64,000 bases of DNA from Pseudarthrobacter sulfonivorans. Its GTDB lineage: Bacteria; Actinomycetota; Actinomycetes; Actinomycetales; Micrococcaceae. The DNA lies in assembly GCF_014712225.1 (NCBI RefSeq), contig NZ_JACXBW010000004.1, positions 186,001-250,000 of the forward strand, in the 5' to 3' direction. Made by a program: the position numbers and the translations under genes. Shown here piece after piece: positions 16,702 to 24,960 of this stretch. The notes below the pieces were generated by a model. That model was not told the DNA's origin. It did not search any database and saw nothing but the letters and a program-made list of their open reading frames with translations. Position 1 is the first letter of the stretch; each line of letters opens with the position of its first letter.

Positions 16702-18309
16702 ATGGAGACCCTCATCAGCCGGCTTGACGCCGCAAGTGACGCGTTTGCGGCCAACAGGACAGCGCAGCTGAGCCTCGCCAGTGAACTGCGGGCCAGGCTG
16801 GCCGGGGCTGCCCTGGGCGGGCCGGAGAAATCGCGCGAGCGCCATGTGGCCCGCGGGAAGCTCCTGCCGCGCGAACGCATCGACCGGTTGCTGGATGACG
16901 GCAGCCCGTTCCTGGAAATCGCACCGCTGGCTGCCAACGGCATGTACAACGATGAGTCGCCGGGTGCCGGGGTTATCGCCGGCATCGGGCTGGTGCACGG
17001 CCGGCAGGTGCTGGTGATCTCCAATGACGCCACCGTCAAGGGCGGCACCTATTACCCGATGACGGTCAAGAAGCACCTCCGGGCCCAGGAAATCGCCCTG
17101 GAGAACAGGCTGCCGTGCGTCTACCTCGTGGACTCGGGGGGAGCGTTCCTGCCCAAGCAGGACGAGGTGTTCCCCGACAAGGAGCATTTTGGCCGGATCT
17201 TTTATAACCAGGCCAGGCTCTCCGCGGCGAAGATTCCGCAGATCGCCTCGGTCATGGGCTCCTGCACGGCCGGCGGCGCGTACGTTCCGGCCATGAGCGA
17301 CGAGACGGTCATTGTCCGGAACCAGGGCACCATCTTCCTGGGCGGTCCTCCGCTGGTGAAGGCCGCGATCGGCGAAATCGTCACCGCTGAGGAGCTCGGC
17401 GGCGGCGACGTCCATTCGAAAATCTCGGGTGTCACGGACCATCTGGCCGAGAACGACGAACACGCCCTGCAGATCATCCGCGACATCGTGGCCACGCTCC
17501 CCAGGCCGGCAGCCCCCGCATGGGAGGTGGACGCCGTCGTCGAGCCTGTAGCGGACCCAGCCGAGCTCTACGGTGCGGTGCCCACGGACGTTAACGCGCA
17601 GTATGACGTCCGCGAGGTGATTGGCAGGCTGGTGGACGGCAGCAAATTCCACGAGTTCAAGAAGGAGTACGGCACCACTCTGGTCACCGGCTTCGCCAGG
17701 CTGCACGGACACCCGGTGGGGATCGTGGCCAACAACGGCGTCCTGTTCAGCGAGTCGTCGCTGAAGGGAGCGCACTTCATCGAACTGTGCGACCAACGCG
17801 GCATCCCGCTGGTTTTCCTGCAGAACATCTCCGGATTCATGGTGGGCAAGGCTTCCGAGCAGGGCGGCATCGCCAAGAACGGCGCCAAGATGGTCACCGC
17901 GGTGGCCACGGCCCGCGTGCCCAAGCTGACCGTGGTGATCGGCGGGTCCTTCGGGGCAGGCAATTACTCCATGTGCGGCCGGGCTTACTCGCCGCGTTTC
18001 CTCTGGATGTGGCCGGCCAGCAGGATCTCGGTCATGGGCGGGAACCAGGCCTCGAGCGTCCTCGCCACCGTCAAACGCGACCAGTACGAGGCCCGGGGTG
18101 AGGACTGGTCAGCCGCGGACGAGGACGCTTTCAAGGCCCCGATCAAGCAGCAGTACGAGGACCAGGGCAGCCCGTACTACTCCACCGCCCGCCTCTGGGA
18201 CGACGGTGTGATCGACCCTGCCGAAACCCGCACCGTCCTGGGACTGGCGCTCGACGTCGTCTCCCGCACCCCCCTGCCGGAGACCTCCTTCGGCCTCTTC
18301 CGGATGTGA
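16702..18309 (+). CDS. Acyl-CoA carboxylase carboxyltransferase (beta) subunit, methylcrotonyl-CoA type
   Basis: 535-aa carboxyltransferase subunit (two crotonase-like halves) that transfers CO2 from biotin to 3-methylcrotonyl-CoA. Features include [21 protein letters not shown] near the N-terminus and the [28 protein letters not shown] block. The latter is diagnostic of methylcrotonyl-CoA carboxylases rather than propionyl-CoA carboxylases. [31 protein letters not shown] lies in the C-terminal half. It is the homologue of mycobacterial AccD1 and the first gene of a seven-gene operon, 8 nt before the biotin subunit. Confidence 0.93.
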   Translation: METLISRLDAASDAFAANRTAQLSLASELRARLAGAALGGPEKSRERHVARGKLLPRERIDRLLDDGSPFLEIAPLAANGMYNDESPGAGVIAGIGLVHGRQVLVISNDATVKGGTYYPMTVKKHLRAQEIALENRLPCVYLVDSGGAFLPKQDEVFPDKEHFGRIFYNQARLSAAKIPQIASVMGSCTAGGAYVPAMSDETVIVRNQGTIFLGGPPLVKAAIGEIVTAEELGGGDVHSKISGVTDHLAENDEHALQIIRDIVATLPRPAAPAWEVDAVVEPVADPAELYGAVPTDVNAQYDVREVIGRLVDGSKFHEFKKEYGTTLVTGFARLHGHPVGIVANNGVLFSESSLKGAHFIELCDQRGIPLVFLQNISGFMVGKASEQGGIAKNGAKMVTAVATARVPKLTVVIGGSFGAGNYSMCGRAYSPRFLWMWPASRISVMGGNQASSVLATVKRDQYEARGEDWSAADEDAFKAPIKQQYEDQGSPYYSTARLWDDGVIDPAETRTVLGLALDVVSRTPLPETSFGLFRM

Positions 18310-18316
18310 GCCCGCT

Positions 18317-20578
18317 GTGACTATGCCTTCACGGACATCTCCCGCACCAGCCAGCACCCCCACACCCGAACAGCCCCTCTTCGGCACAGTCCTCGTGGCC
18401 AATCGCGGCGAAATCGCCTGCCGCGTGATCCGCACGCTGCGCGCCCTGGGCATCCGTTCCGTGGCCGTCTACAGCGATGCCGACGCCGGAGCCCGCCACG
18501 TGCGCGACGCCGACGCTGCCGTGCGGATCGGCCCGGCCTCCGCCGCGGAGAGTTACCTGAAAATCGAGGCCATCATCCGGGCCTGCCGCGACACCGGCGC
18601 CGAGGCCGTCCACCCGGGCTACGGGTTCCTGAGCGAGAACGTCGACTTTGCCCGCGCCCTGGAAAAGGCCGGCATCACCTTCATCGGACCGGGCGTCGAA
18701 TCCCTGAATGTGATGGGCGACAAGATCCGGTCCAAGAACCACGTGGCGGGCTACGGCGTTCCCGTGGTGCCGGGCGTTGCCGAGCCGGGGATGACGGACG
18801 CGCAACTGATGGAATCGGCGGCCGCCGTCGGCTTCCCGTTACTGATCAAACCCTCCGCAGGCGGCGGCGGGAAGGGCATGCACATCGTGGAACGGCCCGA
18901 GGAGCTCGGGTCCACGCTGGCCACTGCCCGCCGGGTTGCCGCCAGCGCCTTCGGTGACGACACCCTCTTCCTGGAGCGGCTGGTGCGCACGCCGCGGCAC
19001 ATCGAGGTCCAGGTCCTCGCCGACAACCACGGCAACGTGATTCACCTGGGGGAGCGCGAGTGCTCGCTGCAACGCCGCCACCAGAAAGTCATCGAGGAAG
19101 CCCCGTCGCCGCTGCTGGACGGGCTTAACGACGGCGGCGCCACCCGTGCCAGGATCGGCGAGGCTGCCTGCCAGGCGGCACGCAGCGTCCACTACAGCGG
19201 TGCCGGCACCGTGGAGTTCCTCGTGTCCGACGAGGCACCGGACGAGTTCTTCTTTATGGAAATGAACACCCGGCTCCAGGTGGAGCACCCCGTCACCGAA
19301 ATGGTGACGGGCATTGACCTCGTTGAGTGGCAGGTGCGGATCGCCGCCGGCGAGGAACTCACCGTCCGCCAGGCCGACGTCGAACTTAACGGGCACGCCG
19401 TTGAAGCCCGCGTCTACGCGGAAATCCCGGAACGGAACTTCCTGCCGTCGGCGGGCGAAGTTGTGCTGCTGGACGAGCGGGGCGCAATCTTCACTGCCAT
19501 GGACGACCTTGGTTCCTTCACCCCTGCGTCCGCTGATCCGGAAATCCGCATTGATTCCTCGCTGGTTGAGGGTCTCGAAATTTCCAGCGACTACGACCCC
19601 ATGGTGTCCAAGGTGATTGCCTGGGGCCGGGACCGTACTGCGGCGCTGGACAAGCTGGACACCGCACTCTCGCGCTACACGGTGCTGGGCATCGACACCA
19701 ACGTCGAATACCTGCGCCTGCTGATCAACGACGCCGACGTCCGCGCCGGCCGGCTCGACACGGGCCTGATCGAGCGGAAGATGCCGGACTTTGCGTTCCG
19801 CCGCATCGGAGACGCCGAGCTGATGGCCGCAGCCCTGCAGTTCTGGGTCCTGGCTAAAGGGCCCTTGACCGTGGGATCCCCTTGGGACACCACGCAGGGA
19901 TGGCGCCTCGGCGCACCGGCGTCCTGGCGGATGAGCTTCGGCGTTCCCGGCGGCGGGATTGCCACCGTGGCCGTCACATGGCTGAGCAACCTCGATCTGG
20001 GCCACGCGCTTGTCAGCGTCAATGACGGTCCTGCCCACAAGGTCATTGTGATCGGCCTGTCCAGTAACAACATCTACCTGGAAATCGACGGTCCGGAACT
20101 GCGGTTCGCGCTAGGCAGTTTCCGGGACGACTACCCGCCCCAGGGCAATCCGCAAACCGTGTATGTGGGCAACGGCGGGTGGTCCTGCCGGCTGGAAGTA
20201 CTGAACCGGGAGTCACGGCTTGCCCGGGTACTCGCCGCCATCGAGCGCGAGGAAGGTATTGCCGACCCGGAAGTCCGCTCGCCCATGCCCGGAACGGTGG
20301 TATCCGTTGCCGTCAGCAACGGTGACACCGTGGAGGCCGGCCAGGTCCTCCTCTCCGTGGAAGCCATGAAGATGGAGCACCAACTGGTGGCGGAGGTGGC
20401 CGGCACGGTGCACACCAGCGTCAAAGCGGGCGATCTGGTGAAGGCAGACCAGATACTGGCCACCATCCACGCATCGACCAACGATGCACTTTCCAACGAT
20501 GCACTTTCCAACGACGCGTTCGGGGATCCAGCCATGAACGCAATCAACGAACCGACCACCACAGGCGAGGGAGCCTAA
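18317..20578 (+). CDS. Acyl-CoA carboxylase biotin (alpha) subunit, methylcrotonyl-CoA type
   Basis: 753-aa fusion of biotin carboxylase (about residues 14-460), a BT-like linker, and a biotin carboxyl carrier domain (about 655-725). The ATP-grasp glycine loop KPSAGGGGKGM and the EMNTRLQVEHPVTEMVTG catalytic block are present. The biotinyl lysine is K685 in VEAMKMEH. It is the homologue of mycobacterial AccA1 and works with the preceding subunit. Start GTG 18317 (or ATG 18323) has only a weak ribosome site, consistent with coupling. The C-terminus has a short NDALS tandem repeat after the biotin domain. Confidence 0.93.
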   Translation: MTMPSRTSPAPASTPTPEQPLFGTVLVANRGEIACRVIRTLRALGIRSVAVYSDADAGARHVRDADAAVRIGPASAAESYLKIEAIIRACRDTGAEAVHPGYGFLSENVDFARALEKAGITFIGPGVESLNVMGDKIRSKNHVAGYGVPVVPGVAEPGMTDAQLMESAAAVGFPLLIKPSAGGGGKGMHIVERPEELGSTLATARRVAASAFGDDTLFLERLVRTPRHIEVQVLADNHGNVIHLGERECSLQRRHQKVIEEAPSPLLDGLNDGGATRARIGEAACQAARSVHYSGAGTVEFLVSDEAPDEFFFMEMNTRLQVEHPVTEMVTGIDLVEWQVRIAAGEELTVRQADVELNGHAVEARVYAEIPERNFLPSAGEVVLLDERGAIFTAMDDLGSFTPASADPEIRIDSSLVEGLEISSDYDPMVSKVIAWGRDRTAALDKLDTALSRYTVLGIDTNVEYLRLLINDADVRAGRLDTGLIERKMPDFAFRRIGDAELMAAALQFWVLAKGPLTVGSPWDTTQGWRLGAPASWRMSFGVPGGGIATVAVTWLSNLDLGHALVSVNDGPAHKVIVIGLSSNNIYLEIDGPELRFALGSFRDDYPPQGNPQTVYVGNGGWSCRLEVLNRESRLARVLAAIEREEGIADPEVRSPMPGTVVSVAVSNGDTVEAGQVLLSVEAMKMEHQLVAEVAGTVHTSVKAGDLVKADQILATIHASTNDALSNDALSNDAFGDPAMNAINEPTTTGEGA
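20483..20518 (+). repeat. 15-bp tandem repeat in the 3' end of the biotin-subunit gene
   Basis: AACGATGCACTTTCC occurs twice in tandem, followed by a decayed third copy. It encodes NDALS-NDALS-NDAF downstream of the biotinyl domain. It is in frame and probably a harmless slippage expansion. Confidence 0.65.
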
Positions 20579-20580
20579 CC

Positions 20581-21744
20581 ATGCCGGATTTTGAACTCAG
20601 CGGGGAATACCAGGACCTCAGCGACACCGTCCGCGACTTCGCGGATAACGTCGTGGCACCGGTGTCCGCCAAGCACGATGAGGAACACAGCTTCCCCTAT
20701 GAAATCGTGAAGCAGATGGCAGACATGGGCCTCTTCGGGCTGCCGTTCCCGGAGGAACACGGCGGGATGGGCGGTGACTACTTTGCGCTCGCGCTCGCCC
20801 TCGAACAGTTGGGCCGGGTGGACCAGTCCGTGGCCATCACGCTGGAGGCCGGCGTCTCGCTGGGCGCCATGCCCGTCTACCGGTTCGGCACCGAGGCGCA
20901 GAAAGAGGAGTGGCTGCCGATGCTGGCCTCGGGCCAGGCGCTCGCAGGCTTCGGCCTCACGGAGCCGGAAGCCGGTTCGGACGCCGGTGGCACCAAAACC
21001 CACGCCAAACGTGACGGCGGGCAGTGGGTCATCAACGGCAACAAGGAGTTCATCACCAACTCCGGCACAGACATCACCCGTCTGGTCACCGTCACCGCCG
21101 TCACCGGCCAGTCAGAGCGCGCGGACGGCAGCATCAAGAAGGAGATCTCCACCATCCTGGTGCCCACCGACACCCCGGGGTTCAAAGCGGAAAAGGCCTA
21201 TAACAAGGTGGGCTGGAACGCCTCGGACACGCATCCGCTGACGTTGAAGGACGTCCGCGTGCCGGAGGAAAACCTGCTGGGCGAGGAAGGGCGCGGTTAC
21301 GCAAACTTCCTGTCCATCCTGGACGAGGGCCGGATCGCCATCGCCGCGTTGGGGACGGGGGCAGCGCAGGGCTGCGTGGACCTGTCCGTGAAATACGCGA
21401 AGGAACGCAGCGCCTTCGGGCAGAACATCGGCAAGCACCAGGCCATCGCGTTCAAGATCGCCCGCATGCAGGCGCGTGCGCACACCGCCCGCCTGGCGTA
21501 CTACGATGCCGCAGCCAGAATGCTGGCGGGCAAGCCGTTCAAGTCGCAGGCAGCCATCGCTAAGATGGTCGCAGGTGAGGCAGCCATGGACAACGCGCGG
21601 GACGCCACCCAGGTGTTCGGCGGCTATGGTTTCATCAACGAATTCACCGTGGCACGCCACTACCGCGACTCCAAAATCCTGGAGGTGGGGGAAGGCACCA
21701 CGGAGGTCCAGCTGATGCTGATAGCCCGCGAACTCGGACTGTAG
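20581..21744 (+). CDS. Acyl-CoA dehydrogenase (isovaleryl-/short-chain type)
   Basis: 387-aa flavoprotein dehydrogenating isovaleryl-CoA (or a related short branched acyl-CoA) to the 2-enoyl-CoA. It shows AGFGLTEPEAGSDAGGTKTHAK (acyl-CoA DH signature 1) and GGYGFINEFTVARHYRDSKILEVGEGTTEVQ (signature 2). The Glu at 371 (GEGT) occupies the catalytic-base position of short/medium-chain enzymes, whereas classical isovaleryl-CoA dehydrogenases carry the base elsewhere. It resembles mycobacterial FadE19. It starts 2 nt after the biotin-subunit stop. Confidence 0.92.
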   Translation: MPDFELSGEYQDLSDTVRDFADNVVAPVSAKHDEEHSFPYEIVKQMADMGLFGLPFPEEHGGMGGDYFALALALEQLGRVDQSVAITLEAGVSLGAMPVYRFGTEAQKEEWLPMLASGQALAGFGLTEPEAGSDAGGTKTHAKRDGGQWVINGNKEFITNSGTDITRLVTVTAVTGQSERADGSIKKEISTILVPTDTPGFKAEKAYNKVGWNASDTHPLTLKDVRVPEENLLGEEGRGYANFLSILDEGRIAIAALGTGAAQGCVDLSVKYAKERSAFGQNIGKHQAIAFKIARMQARAHTARLAYYDAAARMLAGKPFKSQAAIAKMVAGEAAMDNARDATQVFGGYGFINEFTVARHYRDSKILEVGEGTTEVQLMLIARELGL

Positions 21745-21769
21745 CAAGCCAGCTGGTTCGGGAACGCCA

Positions 21770-21792
21770 CCCGGTGGTCGAGCCTGTCGAGA
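21770..21792. repeat. REP-like palindrome
   Basis: GGTGGTCGAGCCTGTCGAGACC is an imperfect palindrome (GGTGGTCGA / TCGAGACC). It lies in the only sizeable gap (66 nt) of the leucine operon. Elements of this form (ggtctcgacaggctcgacc) are recalled as dispersed intergenic repeats in Arthrobacter-like and other actinobacterial genomes. Only one copy is seen here. Confidence 0.5.
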
Positions 21793-21810
21793 CCCTTGAA
21801 AGGACCAACG

Positions 21811-22629
21811 ATGATCAACAAGGTTGTTGCCAGCGCCGAGGAAGCCGTAGCTGACATCCCGGACGGCGCGTCGCTCGCAGTCGGCGGGTTCGGCCTGTGC
21901 GGAATCCCCGTGGCCCTGATTGATGCCCTGCACCGGCGTGGAACCAAAGACCTGGAGACGGTGAGCAACAACTGCGGCGTGGACGACTGGGGGCTTGGCG
22001 TCCTGCTCCACGACGGCCGCATCCGGCGGACAACCAGCTCCTACGTCGGCGAAAACAAGGAGTTCGCCCGCCAGTACCTGGCCGGTGAGCTGGAAGTCGA
22101 GCTAACTCCGCAGGGCACCCTCGCAGAGAAACTCCGCGCGGGCGGAGCCGGGATCCCGGCCTTTTACACCAAAGCGGGGGTGGGCACGCAGGTGTCCGAG
22201 GGCGGGCTCCCGCAGAAGTACGACGCCGACGGCGGGGTTGCGATCGCCTCCGCACCTAAGGAGGTGCGGACTTTCAACGGGGTTGACTACGTCCTTGAGG
22301 AGTCACTCACGCCCGATTACGGCCTGGTGCACGCGTGGAAGGGTGACCGCCACGGCAACCTGGTCTTCCACGCCACGGCCATGAACTTCAACCCGCTCTG
22401 CGCCACGGCAGGCAGGATCACCATCGCCGAAGTGGAGGAGCTGGTGGAACCGGGCGAACTGGATCCGGAGCATGTCCACGTCCCAGGCATCTTCGTCCAG
22501 CGCGTGGTGCTGGTCCCCGACGGCGAAAAGCGGATTGAAAAGCGGACCGTGTCCCTGGCTGCGACCCCGGACGCGGTGGGCGGCGCTGAAACCGGCGCGT
22601 CGCCAGCAACCCAACAGGCAGGAGCGTAG
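21811..22629 (+). CDS. 3-oxoacid CoA-transferase subunit A
   Basis: 272-aa alpha subunit of a succinyl-CoA:3-oxoacid (acetoacetate) CoA-transferase. It begins [33 protein letters not shown], containing the CoA-transferase signature 1 (GGFGLCGIP), and continues with [21 protein letters not shown] typical of SCOT-A. ATG 21811 has GAAAGGA 6 nt upstream. With subunit B it activates the acetoacetate formed by the HMG-CoA-type lyase, closing leucine catabolism. It has a low-complexity C-terminal tail. Confidence 0.93.
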   Translation: MINKVVASAEEAVADIPDGASLAVGGFGLCGIPVALIDALHRRGTKDLETVSNNCGVDDWGLGVLLHDGRIRRTTSSYVGENKEFARQYLAGELEVELTPQGTLAEKLRAGGAGIPAFYTKAGVGTQVSEGGLPQKYDADGGVAIASAPKEVRTFNGVDYVLEESLTPDYGLVHAWKGDRHGNLVFHATAMNFNPLCATAGRITIAEVEELVEPGELDPEHVHVPGIFVQRVVLVPDGEKRIEKRTVSLAATPDAVGGAETGASPATQQAGA

Positions 22630-22631
22630 CC

Positions 22632-23399
22632 ATGGAGTCCACCAGCCCGCAGGGAGCGCCTCCCCGCCCGGAAGCCGTCCGGCCCGAATACCGGCGTGCC
22701 GCCGTCGGGCACGCCGATGGCACCAACCCGGACACCAAAGGATGGACCCGCAACGAGCTTGCCGCCCGGGTTGCACGTGAGCTCAGCAACGGCCAGTACG
22801 TCAACCTGGGCATCGGCATGCCCACGCTGATCCCCAACTACATCCCGGCCGGGATTGAAGTGGTGCTGCACTCGGAGAACGGCATTTTGGGCGTCGGACC
22901 CTACCCGGCCGAGGACGCCGTGGATCCGGACCTGATCAACGCCGGCAAGGAAACTGTCACCGTCAACAAAGGAGCCGCATTCTTCGATTCGGCCTCCTCA
23001 TTTGGCATGATCCGAGGCGGCCACGTTGACGTGGCCGTGCTGGGCGCCATGGAGGTGGCACAGAACGGGGACCTGGCCAACTGGATGATCCCCGGCAAGA
23101 TGGTCAAGGGTATGGGCGGGGCCATGGACCTCGTGTTCGGCGCCAAAAAGGTGATCGTGATGATGGAACACGTTGACCGCAACGGCCGCCCCAAGATCGT
23201 GGAGAACTGCACCCTGCCGCTGACGGGCAAGGCCTGCGTGGACCGGATCATCACAGACCTCGCCGTGATCGATATTGTCACCGAGGGCGGACGGTCCCGG
23301 CTGGTGCTGCGTGAACTGGCACCCAACGTGTCCGTCGAGGAGGTCGCGGCGGCCACGGGCGCCGAGCTCTTCGAAGAGGACCAGGAGCTCACCGTATGA
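22632..23399 (+). CDS. 3-oxoacid CoA-transferase subunit B
   Basis: 255-aa beta subunit. After a variable N-terminus of about 35 residues come [26 protein letters not shown] and the catalytic-glutamate signature [12 protein letters not shown], where E forms the glutamyl-CoA intermediate. [29 protein letters not shown] is also present. It starts 2 nt after subunit A. The stop overlaps the MaoC-type gene (ATGA). Confidence 0.94.
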   Translation: MESTSPQGAPPRPEAVRPEYRRAAVGHADGTNPDTKGWTRNELAARVARELSNGQYVNLGIGMPTLIPNYIPAGIEVVLHSENGILGVGPYPAEDAVDPDLINAGKETVTVNKGAAFFDSASSFGMIRGGHVDVAVLGAMEVAQNGDLANWMIPGKMVKGMGGAMDLVFGAKKVIVMMEHVDRNGRPKIVENCTLPLTGKACVDRIITDLAVIDIVTEGGRSRLVLRELAPNVSVEEVAAATGAELFEEDQELTV

Positions 23400-24034
23400 C
23401 GGACGGGGCAACCACCGAGGGAACAGGCGCAACCGCCGGGGGCGCTGGCGCAAGTGGCCGCACCAGAGTGGTCGAACAGCGGGGCCTGTACTTCGACGAG
23501 CTCGAGCAGGACGTTGTGTACGCGCACCGGCCCGGACGCACCGTGACGGAGACGGATAACGTCCTGTTCACCACCCTCACCATGAACACCCAGGCACTGC
23601 ACCTGGACGCCGCCTGGAGCGCAGCCCAGCCCTTCGGCCAGCGGCTGGTCAACTCCATGTTCACGCTATCCACGCTGGTGGGGCAGTCCGTGTCGCAGCT
23701 GACCCAGGGCACCATTATCGCCCAGTTGGGCCTGACAGATGTGTCCTTTCCGCACCCGCTCTACCACGGGGACACGCTCTATACAGAGACCGTCATTACG
23801 CAGAAGCGGCTCTCGAAATCACGGCCCGGCCAAGGAATTGTGACCATGCAGCACACCGGCAGGAACCAGGACGGCAGGGTGGTGGCCCTGGCCACCCGGA
23901 GCTGCCTGATGTGGACCCGCGAGGCTCACAGCGGCCAGCCGGCAGATCCCAACCGGGGGAGCCAACAGGGGAGTGGCCAAGGCAGCGGACAGGGGAGTCA
24001 ACAGGGCAGCGAAAAGGGGACAATATCCCTATGA
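23396..24034 (+). CDS. MaoC-type (hot-dog fold) acyl-CoA hydratase
   Basis: 212-aa hot-dog-fold protein. [40 protein letters not shown] contains the R-specific hydratase-like D..N..H pattern (the D/N at DN and the H in ALHLD). A second strand region, [17 protein letters not shown], is typical of MaoC dehydratases. The last 30 residues are a GSQQGSGQG low-complexity tail. By position it is the homologue of mycobacterial Rv2499c. It is the likely hydratase of 3-methylglutaconyl-CoA, giving the (R)-3-hydroxy product. It overlaps both neighbours by 4 nt. Confidence 0.85.
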   Translation: MTDGATTEGTGATAGGAGASGRTRVVEQRGLYFDELEQDVVYAHRPGRTVTETDNVLFTTLTMNTQALHLDAAWSAAQPFGQRLVNSMFTLSTLVGQSVSQLTQGTIIAQLGLTDVSFPHPLYHGDTLYTETVITQKRLSKSRPGQGIVTMQHTGRNQDGRVVALATRSCLMWTREAHSGQPADPNRGSQQGSGQGSGQGSQQGSEKGTISL

Positions 24035-24885
24035 CATTTGTAATGGGACCCGCCCTCCTGTTCTGCCCCGCGGACCGCCCGGAGCGTTACCAAAAGGCCT
24101 CCGAGCGCGCGGACGCCGTCATCCTGGACCTGGAGGATGCCGTGGCCCCCGCGGACAAGCAGCGGGCCCGCGGCGCCATACTTGCCCAGCTCGGAGCAGC
24201 CGGCGACGGGCCCGAGCTGGACCCCAGCCGGACCATCGTCAGAATCAATCCGGCCGGCACCGAGGAGTTCGGGCGGGACCTGCACTGCCTGGCGCACACA
24301 CCCTACCGGACGGTGATGCTGGCCAAGGCCGAGAACGCGGCCCAGCTCGAAGCACTGGCGGACTTCCACGTCATTGCCCTGTGCGAGACCGCCGCCGGAA
24401 TCCTCAACGCGCCTGCCATCGCAGCGGCGCCCAACGTGGTGGCCCTCATGTGGGGCGCCGAGGACCTCCTCGCGTCGTTGGGCGGGACCTCCAGCAGAAC
24501 GGACGACGGCGGCTACCGCGCCGTGGCGCTGCAGGCCAGATCCACCGTGCTGCTCGCCGCCCGCGCCTTCGGAAAGGAAGCCGTGGACGCCGTCTACGTC
24601 AACATCCCCGACCTTGACGGACTCGCGGTCGAAGCCGCCGATGCCGTGGCGTCCGGGTTCAGCTCCAAGGCGTGCATCCACCCCACCCAGGCCAACGTGG
24701 TCCGTAGCGCCTACGCCCCGTCCGAAGCCGACGTGGCAGCCGCCCAGGAACTGCTGCGGGCCGCCGCCGCGGCCGGGTCAGGCGTCTTTAAGCACAAAGG
24801 GAACATGATCGACGGCCCCATCCTCAAGCACGCCGAAGCAACTCTCCGCCGGGCCGGAGCGCAGGCACGGGTCACTGGCTCCTGA
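24031..24885 (+). CDS. CitE-like beta-hydroxyacyl-CoA lyase (HpcH/HpaI family)
   Basis: 284-aa TIM-barrel lyase. The N-terminus ALLFCPADRPERYQKASERADAVILDLEDAV carries the family Asp/Glu pocket. ALCETAAGILNAPAIA and LMWGAEDLLASLGG supply the Mg-binding E...ED residues, and SKACIHPTQ closes the barrel. In M. tuberculosis the counterpart Rv2498c cleaves (R)-3-hydroxy-3-methylglutaryl-CoA and citramalyl-CoA, linking leucine and itaconate catabolism. Here it ends the operon, and no classical HMG-CoA lyase gene is present. ATG 24031 overlaps the MaoC stop. Confidence 0.9.
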   Translation: MTFVMGPALLFCPADRPERYQKASERADAVILDLEDAVAPADKQRARGAILAQLGAAGDGPELDPSRTIVRINPAGTEEFGRDLHCLAHTPYRTVMLAKAENAAQLEALADFHVIALCETAAGILNAPAIAAAPNVVALMWGAEDLLASLGGTSSRTDDGGYRAVALQARSTVLLAARAFGKEAVDAVYVNIPDLDGLAVEAADAVASGFSSKACIHPTQANVVRSAYAPSEADVAAAQELLRAAAAAGSGVFKHKGNMIDGPILKHAEATLRRAGAQARVTGS

Positions 24886-24960
24886 AACCGTCCGGCCTGA
24901 AACCTGCCGTCCTGAACCGTCCGTCCTCAAACCTGCCGTCCTGAACATTGCCGTCCCTGA
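24881..24960. repeat. Degenerate 14-15 bp tandem repeat after the leucine operon
   Basis: Five degenerate units of the form CCTGAAACCTGCCGT / CCTGAACCGTCCGT fill the 75-nt convergent gap, beginning over the lyase stop codon. No clear hairpin terminator is visible. Confidence 0.6.
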
